A stretch of 64,000 nt of DNA from Ampelomyces quisqualis (lineage: Eukaryota; Ascomycota; Dothideomycetes; Pleosporales; Phaeosphaeriaceae), in contig JAGTXZ010000003.1 of the NCBI GenBank assembly GCA_018398575.1, forward strand, positions 930,001 to 994,000. Reading direction: 5' to 3'. Every line of letters starts with the position of its first letter. The stretch's first letter is position 1. Below the pieces are notes generated by a model. It did no database searches. It was not told where the DNA came from and saw only the letters and a list, made by a program, of their open reading frames with translations. Below, piece after piece: positions 26,876 to 38,113 of the stretch. The translations under genes and the position numbers were made by a program.

Positions 26876-27568
26876 CTATTAACAATAGGAGTCTTACTCT
26901 TTTATTAAATCTAACAGTAGACTGTTACTACTCTTAGTAGGATGCTCTTAACTATCTAACTTTCTAGGTACAGACACTAACGTACTACCTAGTTTTCCTC
27001 TGTTTTAGAGCTACACACAAGAGCTGCCTAACTTTACTACTACCTTCTCTGCTTTCTGCTCTGCTCTAGCTGCTATAAGAGTATCTACTAACTCTGCTAC
27101 TACTCTAACTAGCCTAGACACAGACTGCCTAAGAGTCTTTACTTCTCTAGCTATTGTCTTAACCTCTTTAGCTAACTCTTCTCTCTAGTAGTAAGCGCTA
27201 ACTAGTAGGTTAGTAGTATTTAAGTTAGCTACTTATGCAGAGCTAACTTGTATAGTAGTAGCTAACTAAAATATAGCTAACTGCACGTTAGCTTTCTTTT
27301 CTGCTACTACCTTATCTTTCTTGTTACTACTTAAGGTAGCAAACATACAATTAAGGGCCTCTAAGAAACTATTATACTTCTAGCCTACATATTAGAAAAC
27401 TAGCTAACACTTCTTATTTAAGAGTGTGCAATAAGCACACTTCTTAGATACATCTAAATAGAATCTAAACTTAATATTAAAATAGCTACAGGCAAAAGCT
27501 CTTGCAGCCTGTAAGTAAATAACCTAATAGGCTAAGAGATAAGCTTTAGAAGAGACAGGAATAGGTAT
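26876..27568 (-). pseudogene. antisense ORF (aORF) of E2, second subfamily
   Basis: Read on the minus strand from ATA (former ATG) at 27568, the frame runs 231 codons to TAA TAG at 26876-26881. It has only TAG and TAA stops and no TGA. The Cys motif (KKCAYCTLLNKKC) and the coiled-coil stretch are kept, but many residues differ from E3/E4 in a conservative way (Lys for Arg, Leu for Ile, Thr for Ser). Length differences from E3 and E4 are whole codons. Confidence 0.68.
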
Positions 27569-27892
27569 TGTATATATCTGCAAAACAGTTAGCTAGCAAT
27601 TAAATTAGGAGGGCAGTTAGATAGCTGTAGGTATACAAACGTATAGGAAGAGAGTATAGAGAAGTAGTATACTAGAGGGCTAGCCTTATATATATGCTTA
27701 AAAAACTTAAGGTAAAGTTAGGAACGTTAAACGCGCTAACGCGCTAGTTAAAACAATAACAAACAGCTATATTACGTTATCTTAAAATAAACTTAAGGTA
27801 AATAAGAGTTTACAACAATTTAGAGAAGTATCTAAAACAACACTAATATAGACTCTATTAATAGAGACTATTAATTTTAAGAAGAAGAGTAA

Positions 27893-28192
27893 TATAATAA
27901 GCATATACAAACACATATTACATCTAATACCTTATAAAGGCTTAGTAATAGATTATGTAGAAAGCTAGTAGATTAGGACTAATAGCGCTCTAACAGCGCT
28001 CTAACTTAGCTCTTACGCCTACTATAAATATAAGCCTATAGTATTAGATAGAGAAAAAGTTTCTCTTGTCCTTTTGTACAAGACCTATAGGTGTATAGCT
28101 AATCTAGAATCTCTGATACAACACGCACTTCTATATGCCTCTAATACGTATCTAATTTAATCCTAATAGCTGTACCTACCTGCGTTGTTATA
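27893..28192 (+). repeat. 3' LTR of E2 (300 bp)
   Basis: It pairs with 6810-7109. A purine tract stands just before it, and the target duplication GATAG follows at 28193-28197. Confidence 0.9.
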
Positions 28193-29190
28193 GATAGCGC
28201 TTAGGTACCTTATTTTTAGGTTTACTTTGTTATCTTTCTTGCTTGCGTTATAGGCTAGCCTTATAAACTCTGCATTAAAGCTCTAGAGAGAAGACTAATT
28301 TAGTTAGATTATTTAAAGTTTCTTTTGTAATCTTTTGTTATGTAGCTTGTTGCTAAATTAGCTGTCTAGAAAGTCCTAAAGTTCTTCTGTAAAGCCCTAG
28401 AAGTTCTAGGTTACTTAAGATAGGGCTACACTAGCTGCTAACCTCTTAAGGTAGTTAAAGATATAGCCTGCTTAAAAGCCTAGTCTTATACTATTGTGTT
28501 CTAGTTTGTACTTTATTTAGGCCTTAAAGATGCAGTAATCTTTTTAATCTTCTCTATACGCTTCTAGGTTAGGAACTTTGTAAGTCTTCTAGGGTAAGAG
28601 AAAGCTTTCTAAGGAGGTCTGTATAAAGCTAGAGGTTTCTAGAGTTAATTAGGCTGTAAGCCTTGCAACTTGTTTCTGTAGATTTCTTACTAGTAATACT
28701 AAGTCTAGATCCGCGCTTATAGGGGACTTTTCTTTTCTATTGTTAGAGAGTCTAGAAAGTTGTTAATAATTATCTAATTAAACTTATTCTTAATAACTAA
28801 CTTAGGGACGCTGTTGTGTCTTATCTAGATAGCTTATACTATTATGTCCTGTACTGTTATAGGAACAGTTACTTATTCTATACTAGAGGTTACTAATAGC
28901 TCTTTAGCCTACTTAGGTTTAACAAATTTAATTATAAGGGGCAGACTCTAAGAGTAGATGCTAGGAAATAAAGACGTAAATTTGTAACCTATTCTAATTG
29001 CTACCTAGAAGGTTTTTATAGTCCTAAGGCAGTCTAGACTAGAGGGTTTAGGCGCTCTGGTCTAGAATTGTTTTTGGTGTTCTAGCCTAGAGGATTTTTA
29101 GCGTTCTAGTTTGGAACCTTTTTAGTGTTCTAGTTTAGTAAGCCAAGGTTTTTCTGTAACCAAGGACTAACCAGGCAGCAGCCTGTTACA
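28193..29190 (-). mobile_element. G element, segment 2: 5' end and start of gag
   Basis: This is the continuation of G to the right of E2. On the minus strand it starts at 29190 with TGTAACAGGC, a TG...-type LTR end, and runs through the 5' region into gag. Near 29050-29145 the block GTTCTAG(T/C)(T/C)T(A/G)G recurs three times about 24 bp apart. The inner LTR boundary cannot be placed, because the matching 3' LTR lies outside the window. Bases 29191-29195 (GTTAG) should be one half of the target duplication in E5. Confidence 0.7.
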
Positions 29191-32100
29191 GTTAGTAGAA
29201 ATTAATTCCTTTAAGAAAAGACTAACCCTATTAGTAGGACTAGACAATCTCTTACCTACTACTAAAACCTCTTAGAACTTTTCTATACCCTGCTGTTTAT
29301 CTAACAGCTCTATATCTAAGTACTTATATTGCTATAAAGGCTCTTGCTAACTTTAATAATCTAAGAAAACGCCTAATATTAACAATCTTAGTAATAGAAA
29401 AGTTTCTACCTTTTGCTAATAGTAAGCGTCTATCTAGGATTAACTTAAAATTAACTTAGATTACTATTAGACTAAAAGACAATGTATAGCGTTAGTATAG
29501 GGCTATACTACAAGATTATCTAAGGGCTATCTTAAGCTATAATACCTATTAGATACTAATTAAGAATAATTCTAGAACGCTAAGTAAATAATTAAGCTAC
29601 TTAAATCCTACTTTATTACAGGTAACAAGATAGCTAAAAGCTAAGTAGCTTTTAATTAATTGCAAATAACTAAGAAAGAAACGTTTTCCTTGTTTAAAGC
29701 TAGGTTTTTAAGTTCTGTAGTTAAGAGATAAGTACCTTCTTTAGAGTAGATTTACTACTTATAGACTAAGATTACGCTAGGGTTGCAAGCCCCTAACCTA
29801 GGATTTAGGCACTAATAGAAAAACTTATTTAATTAGATAGTAGAATACCTTACTACATATAATATAGAGTAGAAGAATAACCTTATACTAAGTATAATAC
29901 TAGCTACTGCTAAGTTGCCAATTAGGTTAGCTCTATAACAGAGTTTAGAGCTAAATTAAACAGCTACTACTAGCGCCCTAACAAATTCTGCGCTAGCCTA
30001 TTAATCTATAATAGTGCGTCTTTCTACAAAGATTTCTAAGCTAGAATAATAGAAGACTTCTAGTAGTTGTTACAATTATAGTAAACAAGAACACTATACT
30101 AGTAATTATATAAAGCTTTGTGTGCGTTAGATTAAAGCTGTAAAAGTAGATAAGTTTAAAGATACTTAAGAGTAACCTAACTAAGAGGTGTACTATATAG
30201 AAAATAGAAGCGCCTAAGAGGATACCTCTTCCTAGGCCTAAGCTGTTACAATCTATCTTACCTTAACCTTTCTTATTTGTTTTGTAGTCTCTATTTCCTT
30301 ATACCTACGCTTTTCTATAACTAAGGTATTAGTTTACGCCTTAACACTCTTGTTAACACTAGTGCTTAAGAGTTTCTATTTTTAAATTTACAAATTATTT
30401 TATTTGTTTCTAAAGCCTTACAGCAACCTATCTAAAAGCTCTCCTTTTAGGTTTAGGTACGCAGCTTTAAGAATTAGATTACTTCTATAGTTACTTAATA
30501 TATTTAACTACACTTAAATATTAATAGCTAAAAGATTTTAAACTATCTATTTCTTATCCTTAATCTTAGGTCTTAGGATTGTATACTTAGCCTCTAATAG
30601 TTAAGACAATTTAAGATTTAATTAGACACAGATAGGCTACAGTTTATTTAGCTATCTAAGTACCTCTATTCCTATAATCCTTTACCCTCTATTCCTACTA
30701 TTCTATATTAAGCTATAGTGCTAGCTACTGTCTATCTTAATGTATAACAACGCAACGCCCTATAGAAGAAAGAAGACTATTATATCTAAAACAGTCTTTA
30801 CTATTATTCTTCTTCTTCTATTTATTGTATTAAGGGATGCTTAAAGCTCCCCCTAGCCTAGAAAATCTTAGAGATTCCTTGCACTCTAACTAAGTAAAAC
30901 AGTTTAGAGTCTAAATCCCCCCTAACTAACTGCATAGCCCTTATTTCTGCTAATGTATTCTATTTTATTATAAAGAAGCTATAGAACAAGTTTTTTACAA
31001 TAAGTCTCTATAAAATTAACAGGATCCTTGCCTTTAAGGACAACGTAGTTAATTAATACTAATTAGATAAGTAATTACCTGCCTGTTACTCTTAGTATTA
31101 AGATGTATTTAGTAAGTTAGCAGCTAATTAATTGCCTCCTTATTATCTATACAATTATAAGATTATCCTTAAAGAACTATTACTAAATACGTTTAGTCCC
31201 CTATATAAGTAGAATTAGGAGAAGCTTAAAGCTACTAAGGCCTACGTCTAGGAATACCTTTAGAAGAGTTTTATTAAGGCTAGCTAAAGTCCTTTTACTT
31301 TACCTATCCTTTGTGTATACAAACTAAATAGAAATATACGTATCTATATAGACTACTAGAAGATTAACGCTCTTACGCGCAAAGACGTCTATCTAATCTC
31401 TTATATTAATAAGCTGCTACTACGCTCCTCTAAAGCTAAAATCTTTACTAAGTTTAATAGTAGGGCTGCCTTTAACAAAATTTGTATAGATTCTAACTCT
31501 AAAGAGTATACTACCTTTTAGACCTATTATAGTATATATAAGTGTAAGGTTCTTTCTTTTAGCTTATATAATAGGCTAGCTACGTATTAGCGCTATATAA
31601 ATAATATACTAATAAATTATCTTAATAATTTCTATATTGCGTATCTTAACAATATTCTAATCTACTCTAAGAATATAAACTTATATAAGAAACACGTTTA
31701 AAAGGTCTTAGAGCGCCTATATACTGCAGGACTCTAAGTAGATATTTAGAAGAGTAAATTCTATGTAACTTATACAAAGTATCTAAGTTATATTTTAACA
31801 AACTAGAGCACTAAAGTTAACTCTAATAAGGTAGAAGCACTCTAAAACTAGGCTAAACCTACTACAATTACTAGCGTTAATTTATTTCTTAGTTTTACTA
31901 GTTTCTATTAACAATTTATTAAGGATTTCTTTTGTGTAGCTAAACTAATTATAAAGCTTTAAAGTTTTACTATACTGTTTAAATAGACTATAAACTGCTA
32001 ATAAGCTTTTAATTAGATTAAAGCCTTACTCTTAGCAATCTCTACGCTATTGCATTTTTATCCTAAGTATAATATAAAGTTAGAAACTAACGCGTCTAAT

Positions 32101-34181
32101 AGAGTAATAGTAAGAGTACTCTCTTAGAAGCACTCTAATAACAAGTAGTACTCTATAGCGTTCTATAGTTACGCCCTATCTAGGGCTAAGCTTAATTAAA
32201 AAATATATAATAAAGAACTTTTTGCTATTCTAAAAGTATTTAAGAAGTAGAGAGCTAAACTTACTTCTATACAAAGCTAAATCTAGGTGTATTTAGATTA
32301 CTACTCCTTAGAATACTTTATAACTACTAAGGTTCTTAATGCATGTTAAGCACAATAGGCAGAGATTATTACTCCTTTTAATTTCTATATTAAGTATACG
32401 CCTAGCAAGCTTAACAAGTAAGCTAATATTCTAAGCTAAAAGGAACAGAACGTTAGTAAAGTTAAGGCTGCTTAACAAGACAACAGATCCTATATACTTC
32501 TAGGACCTAAACGCCTAAACCCTCTAGTTAACTCTAAACTAGCTTAGAACTACGTCTATAACTAGCTAGAGATTAATATTTTAGCTATTTTAGTCTAATC
32601 TATTAGTGCCCCCCTAAATCTTAACTTATTAGAACTAATTAAAGCCCTACTAGCAGAAAATTGCTACTCTTTTAAGAAAGAGCGTCTTAAGCTACTATAG
32701 CTGTACTGTATCTAAGAAGAACTACTACTGTATTACTTACGCCTCTGTATACCTAGAGATTCTCTCTTAAGCACCTAACTAATTAGAGAGGCTTATAATT
32801 AAGTATCTACTGCTTATCTAAGCGCTATAAAGATGTATTAGCTCCTAGCTTAGTAATATTATTAGAAAGGTATAAAGGCTATATATAAACACTATATACA
32901 AAACTACGTATTCTGTTAAAGATTCTATCTAAGACAGCTCTAATCCTAAAGTTTCTTCTATCTGTTACTAATTCCTAATAGACCTATGCAGCATTTATAT
33001 ATAGATTTTAAGACATTTCTAATAGATTGTTATAGCTATAATTAAATTATAGTTGTTATTAATTGTCTATCTAAGCAAGCTGTTTTTATTCCTTACTATA
33101 AAACAATTAACACTTAAGAAATAGCTTACTTATTTATCTAATAGGTATACTAATTTAGCTACACGCCTAAAAGTATAGTGTCTAACTATAGCCTCTAGTT
33201 TATATTCTAATTCTAGTCTAAGTTCTGTAAGATCCTAGGCGTGTAAATTAAGCTTTCTACAGCCTACTATAAATAAACTAATAGATAAACTAAGATTATA
33301 AACAAGTATATTAATTAATAATTAAGGCCCTTTATATCCTATTACTAGGATAACTAGAGTAACCTTTTACTAATAATTTATTATACCTAAGCTATGCTAC
33401 TGCACTCTGCAATTAGTATAGCGCTGTACTAGCTCTTGTTTAGATCTAAACTATAATAGAGCTAAGATTAGGCATTATCTCTGTTAAAACACAAAGATAT
33501 AAACGTTAAGGATGCCTTAAGCTTAGCTACTTGTATGTATAAAGCCTAGCGCACAGCTAAAGATAATATAGAGAAGGCGTAGTAATAGATAGCTACTAAG
33601 GTAAACAAATATTATTAACCTATTAATTAGGTAGTAAGTAACAAAGTTTACTTTTTAACTTAAAACCTATCTGTTACTTGCCTAAGTTGCAAACTTACTA
33701 AATTATAGAAAGGCCTCTTTAAAGTTCTAGAACAAGTTAGCTATTTATTCTAACTAAAGCTACCTAAAGGTTCTAAGATTTATAATGTATTTGCTTTAGA
33801 TGTCCTCTGCAAGAACTCTAACAACCTCCTACCTAGTTAGCTAAGTCTAAACCTATCTAGTATTCTAATTTAAGGCGTTAAAGAATAGAAAGTAGAAAAG
33901 ATCTTTACTAGTAAGCTATACTACTCTATCCTAAAGTATTGCGTAAAGTAGGTAAGTTATAACTCTAATCCTACCTAGTATAATGTATTAAACTTTATAA
34001 GAGCTCTATATATACTATAAGCATTTTATAAACGCTATTTAAAACAGCTAAGACTACTCTAAGTGTTAGCTAAGTAGATTATAGCATAAGAAAAAAAAGT
34101 TAAAGATCTTATATTACTTTAAGATAACTATGTTAGAGAAATTAAACTTAATATTATAACTACTATACTAGTAAGTAATAA

Positions 34182-34874
34182 CTATTAACAATAGAAGCCT
34201 TACTCTTCTATTAGATCTAATAGCAGACTATAGCTGCTCTTAGTAGAACGCTTTTAACTATCTAACTTCCTAGGTATAGATACTAACGTACTACCTAGTT
34301 TTCCTTTGTTTTAGATCTATATATAAGAGTTGCCTAACTTTACTACTACTTTCTTTGCCTTCTACTCTGCTCTAGATACTATAAAGGCATCTACTAACTC
34401 TGCTACTACTCTAACTAGCTTAGACACAGACTACCTAAGAGTCTTTACTTCTTTAGCTATTATCTTAACCTCTTTAGCTAACTTCTCTCTTTAGTAGTAA
34501 GCGCTAACTAGCAAGTTAGTAGTATTTAAGTTAGCTACTTATATAGAGCTAACTTGCATAGTAGTAGCTAACTAAAACATAGCTAACTATATATTAGCCT
34601 TCTTCTTTACTACTGCCTTATTCTCTTTATTACTACCTAAAGCAGTAAATATATAATTAAGAGCCTCTAAGAAACTATTATACTTCTAGCCTGCATATTA
34701 GAGAACTAGCTAACACTTTTTATTTAAGAGTGTATAATAAGCACACTTCTTAGACACGTCTAAATAGAATCTAAACTTAATATTAAAATAGCTGCAGGTA
34801 AAAGCTCTTGCAGCCTGTAAGTAAACAACCTAATAGGCTAGAGAATAAGCTCTAGAAGAGACAAAAATAGGTAT
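34182..34874 (-). pseudogene. antisense ORF (aORF) of E5
   Basis: The ancestral start (ATA) is at 34874 and the TAA TAG end at 34187-34182. At 693 nt it is exactly as long as the E2 copy and belongs to the same subfamily. It is more heavily mutated. See the E2 and E3 copies for the protein. Confidence 0.62.
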
Positions 34875-35202
34875 TGTGTGTATCTGCAAAACAGTTAGCT
34901 AGTAATTAAAACAAAAGAGTAGTTAGATAGCAGTAGGTATATAAACGTATAGAAAGAGAGTATAAGAAAGTAGTATACTAAGGGCTAGCCTTGTATATAT
35001 ACTTAAAAAAAAAAAACTCTAAGTAAAGTTAAGATAACAAACGCGCTGCGCGCTAAGTAAAATAATAATAAACAGCTATAATATATTATTATAATATTAA
35101 ACTTAAGGTAAATAGAAGTTTGCAAAAATTTTAGAAAGTATCTAAATAGACACTAATACAAAGCTAATTAATAGAGACTATTAAATTTAAGAAGAGAGGT
35201 AA

Positions 35203-35491
35203 TATAACAAGCATATACAAACATATGTTACATCTAATACCTTATTAGGCTTAGTAATAGATTATTAAGAGGCTATACTAAAGGTACTCTAACACTACTC
35301 TAACTTAGTTGCTACGCCTACTATAAGTATAAGCCTATTGCATTAGATAGAAGATAAGTTTTCTTTATCCTTTTATACAAGACCTATAGGTATATAGCTA
35401 ATCTAGAATCTCTAATACAACACGCACTCCTATATGCCTCTAATACGTATCTAATTTAATTCTAATAGCTGTACCTACCGGCGTTGTTACA
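35203..35491 (+). repeat. 3' LTR of E5 (289 bp, with small deletions)
   Basis: It has the family LTR with the usual ends and about 10 bases missing. It marks the right edge of the retrotransposon stack. Confidence 0.88.
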
Positions 35492-35718
35492 TTATTAGAC
35501 CTAAATTAAGAAAATCTAAAATACCTAAAATCTTTAATTTTTATACTATATTTAAGTATCTTTTTACTATTTTTTTAATAGTAAGAAACGCAGCGTAATT
35601 AAAATATTAATTTTGTTTATAATAACTAAGAAAAATTTCTAGTGTATAGGTAACTTTATAGGTAGTAAAGATAGCAAGTTATAGGCGTAGGTAATACTAC
35701 TTATACTTGTACCTACCT
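35492..35718. other. AT-rich spacer without a gene
   Basis: The spacer is TpA-rich like the repeat stack but matches none of the elements in the window. It contains runs of T and no usable frame. Confidence 0.5.
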
Positions 35719-36069
35719 GTTTCTTTAAAATTATTGCAAGTAACAAGCACGCCTATAGGGCGTGCCTATTACCCTAGTAATAATGCCTACTCTAATAATA
35801 AAAGAACACTATAACTCTACCACAACAAAAGCTTAATACAAGCCCTCTTGTAGAATAGATAAATAAAGGATTCTCTACAAATCTGTCTCTTTAGAATTTC
35901 TATACGACACTCCCTTAGAAAGATCTTAATGCTAAGAATTTCTCGATTTTTGTGGCCCGTGCCTGATCTAGTACAAATTTGTATAGTTATCCTTGGGGTG
36001 GGCATTATCACTGGGGTGGTAGGCCCCTGCTTCGCAGGGGCTTGTTGCTTGCAATAATTTCGAAGAAAC
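35719..36069. mobile_element. inverted-repeat (MITE or foldback-like) element at the RIP boundary
   Basis: The left arm is 35719-35795 and the right arm 35990-36069, inverted to each other over about 77 bp, with about 195 bp between. Both arms start with a variant of TTTCTTCGAAATTATTGC. At the same place in each arm is a 7-bp stem with a 5-nt loop: GCACGCC/GGCGTGC on the left and GCCCCTG/CAGGGGC on the right. Outside the stems, all ten differences between the arms are C to T or G to A in the left arm. No transposase is visible, and no target duplication could be fixed. Confidence 0.65.
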
Positions 36070-36121
36070 CAGTGGGCCCGAGTAGAGGTAGGCAATAACG
36101 TTTCTATTCTAGCTCTGTTAC

Positions 36122-36166
36122 TGAAACAGAGCCCAATTGGGTTGAAACGGAGCGCTGAAACGGAGC
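36122..36166 (+). repeat. three short direct repeats upstream of the GH125 gene
   Basis: TGAAACAGAGC or TGAAACGGAGC occurs at 36122-36132, 36143-36153 and 36156-36166, in the region upstream of the mannosidase gene. This could be a regulatory site or a remnant of the repeat edge. Confidence 0.4.
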
Positions 36167-36546
36167 ACCGAACAGGCTCCTAATGTCTTGGCAAGCAATA
36201 TAAACAAATGAAGCGCGGCAGACTACGTTCTAGTAGTACTTACACCACCATCCAGCCAAAGACAAGTTCCTCTGAAAAGTTTTGCTACGTTCTTCAAGTA
36301 CAGTCTTACCCCGTCTCTCACATCGCTCACATCGCTCCTTCCGAGTCCCTGCTTTGGCGAGCGCCAGCACAGCTACCAAGTCCTGGCCCGAACACCTTTC
36401 ATCTTACCCCCAGCATCTCTACGCTTGCTTGCTCTACGTCTAATATTCTATTCTTGCATCCTTCTAGCACTTCTTCATACCCGTTATGTTCTATTGCTAG
36501 CTTACGCTCCGCTTCTTTTGGAGTCGCCTCCGCCCGGTCTGCAGCC

Positions 36547-38113
36547 ATGTGGCGCAGTAGCGCATGCTGGATTTTCCTCCTGCCACTGGCATTGGCCCAA
36601 TGTCCCGTCTACACTCATTATTCTGCGCAACGCCATGAACCTTTTTCTACGGGACGGCATCAACTTTCTTACATGAGGCCTATCCCGCCATGTCGCACAT
36701 TCTATTCCCAGGAGGTTGAAGAGACGATTGAGAGATTGAGAGATGTTGTTGTGGATCCCGACTTGTTTCGCTTTGTTCGAGAATAGCTGGCCGAGTACGC
36801 TGGACACGACGGTTGCATGGCGAGGATGGTCAAATACAACCACGGGAGAAGGAGAGGATCAGGTCCAAGATGAGAAGAAAGAGGAGTTGTCTTTCGTAAT
36901 CACTGGCGACATTGAGGCCATGTGGTTACGAGACAGTGCAAATCAGCTCCAAGCATACACCAGTATACTCAAGCCCAACGCAAGCTTCGACAGCCTCGCA
37001 GGACTATTTCGAGGCGCCATCAATCTACAAGCACGATATATTATAGACGCGCCCTTTTGTAACGCGTTCCAAGCCCCAGAGGAGAGCGGCATAACCCGAC
37101 AAAGCAGCCGCAACAGCGACACCATCACCCCCGACTTCGACTACTACAAAGTATTCTCCTGCCAATGGGAACTCGACTCAGTCGCCTCATTCCTCCAACT
37201 CTCCGCCGACTACGCCACCGCCACAAACGACTACGAATTCTCCCTGAAATCCCCCAACTGGACCAAAGCCGTAGACACCATCCTCCGCACCGCAGAAAGC
37301 ATGATGATAGACTCGTACGATCTCGAAGGAAACTGGCAACACACTCCCTATACTTACTGTGCCCCTTACGGCGGTACCCCAATCAATAACTGCAACGGCG
37401 CCCCTCACCGCGGAAATATTGGCCTCGTCCGCTCCTTCCATCGCCCTAGCGACGACGCATGTACATACCAATACCTCATCCCCTCAAACATGATGTTTAG
37501 CGCCGCCCTCAACGCCTCGTCACTCATCATGAGCCGCATCACGCCGCGCAACACCAACAGCAACCTAACCTCCTGGATGCGCGACATGTCTACAGGAATC
37601 AATCGCGGCATCCTTGACCACGCCATCCTGTCGGACCCCAAACACGGCAAAATCTACGCTTTCGAAATAGACGGATATGGCGCCCACACCGCCATGGACG
37701 ATCCAAACATCCCCTCCCTCTTATCCGCGCCGTACTTATCGTACACCACCGCGCGAGACCCTATATACATCAACACGCGGCGCAAAATCCTCTCGCGCGA
37801 CAACCCCTATTTTTCCTCCAGCAACCTCATCTCCGGCGTAACGTCTCAGCACACGCTCCCGGGCAACGTGTGGCCCATGGCGAATATCATGGCCATCCTC
37901 ACCAGCGAAGATGATGTGGAAATGTACGACAATCTCAAAATGGTGCTGCGGAGCACGGGAGGGCTCGGGTTGGTGCATGAGAGCGTTAATGTCAGGCGGC
38001 ATGGTGAGGTGTATACCAGGGCGTGGTTTAGTTGGGCGAATGGCTTGTTGGGACAGGCTGTGCTTCGAGTTGAACAGAAGGCGCCTTGGGTGTTGGGTTG
38101 CACGTTCCAGTGA
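36547..38113 (+). CDS. GH125 exo-alpha-1,6-mannosidase, secreted; apparent 1-nt frameshift
   Basis: This is a glycoside hydrolase family 125 enzyme, a metal-independent exo-acting alpha-mannosidase that trims alpha-1,6-linked mannose from glycans. The start at 36547 gives a signal peptide (MWRSSACWIFLLPLALAQ) followed by family blocks QRHEPFS, LSY.RPI..CRTF and DPDL. Then comes LFENSWPSTLDTTV, TGDIEAMWLRDSANQ, a long catalytic barrel, a LVHESVN block and a WFSWANGL block near the C-terminus. The N-terminal frame stops at 36784, while the family sequence continues in the next frame from 36773. One extra T in the run 36772-36774 explains this exactly. Without it the protein is about 520 residues, normal for the family, with no introns. 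It is either a real disabling mutation or a sequence error. An in-frame extension back to 36208 is not supported by the family. Confidence 0.85.

Larger units (their letters stand above)
6810..28192 (+). mobile_element. E2: full-length Ty3/Gypsy chromovirus, interrupted by E3 and E4
   Basis: The element has a 5' LTR at 6810-7109, a 3' LTR at 27893-28192, and target duplication GATAG at 6805-6809 and 28193-28197. Its own sequence is 7110-8152, 15310-18438 and 25560-27892; without the inserts it is about 7.1 kb. On the plus strand it shows a gag region with a CCHC knuckle at 15635-15676 (the His codon CAC is now TAC), reverse transcriptase at 16870-17300 (YLNN at 17215-17226, from YLDD), RNase H (a LETN.S block near 17650), and integrase spread over 18000-18438 and 25560-26200. 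A chromodomain follows at about 26575-26760. It is inserted in the G element and is coding-dead through RIP. Confidence 0.92.
29191..35491 (+). mobile_element. E5: Ty3/Gypsy chromovirus, oldest host; 5' end outside this stretch
   Basis: It begins abruptly in gag (matching 7600 of E2) because G was inserted there; its 5' part should lie left of the window. The plus strand gives a zinc knuckle near 30068-30110 (the His codon CAC is kept, two Cys codons are lost), reverse transcriptase (YLNN at 31642-31653), RNase H near 32090, integrase near 33000-33420, and a chromodomain near 33910-34060. A purine tract and the 3' LTR follow. The flank after the LTR is TTATT. It is heavily mutated, as expected for the outermost element. 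Confidence 0.88.

Noticed and set aside
1..35500. CRISPR-like or satellite array as explanation of the regular repeats
   Set aside because: The regular copies are LTRs and element bodies at kilobase spacing in a eukaryotic genome; no short direct-repeat array exists.
35817..36095. 92-codon minus-strand frame at the repeat boundary
   Set aside because: It runs across the middle and right arm of the inverted-repeat element; no family resemblance.
36208..36546. N-terminal extension of the GH125 gene
   Set aside because: The frame is open but the signal peptide begins at 36547, as expected for the family; the upstream part is Ser/Pro-rich and unlike any homologue.
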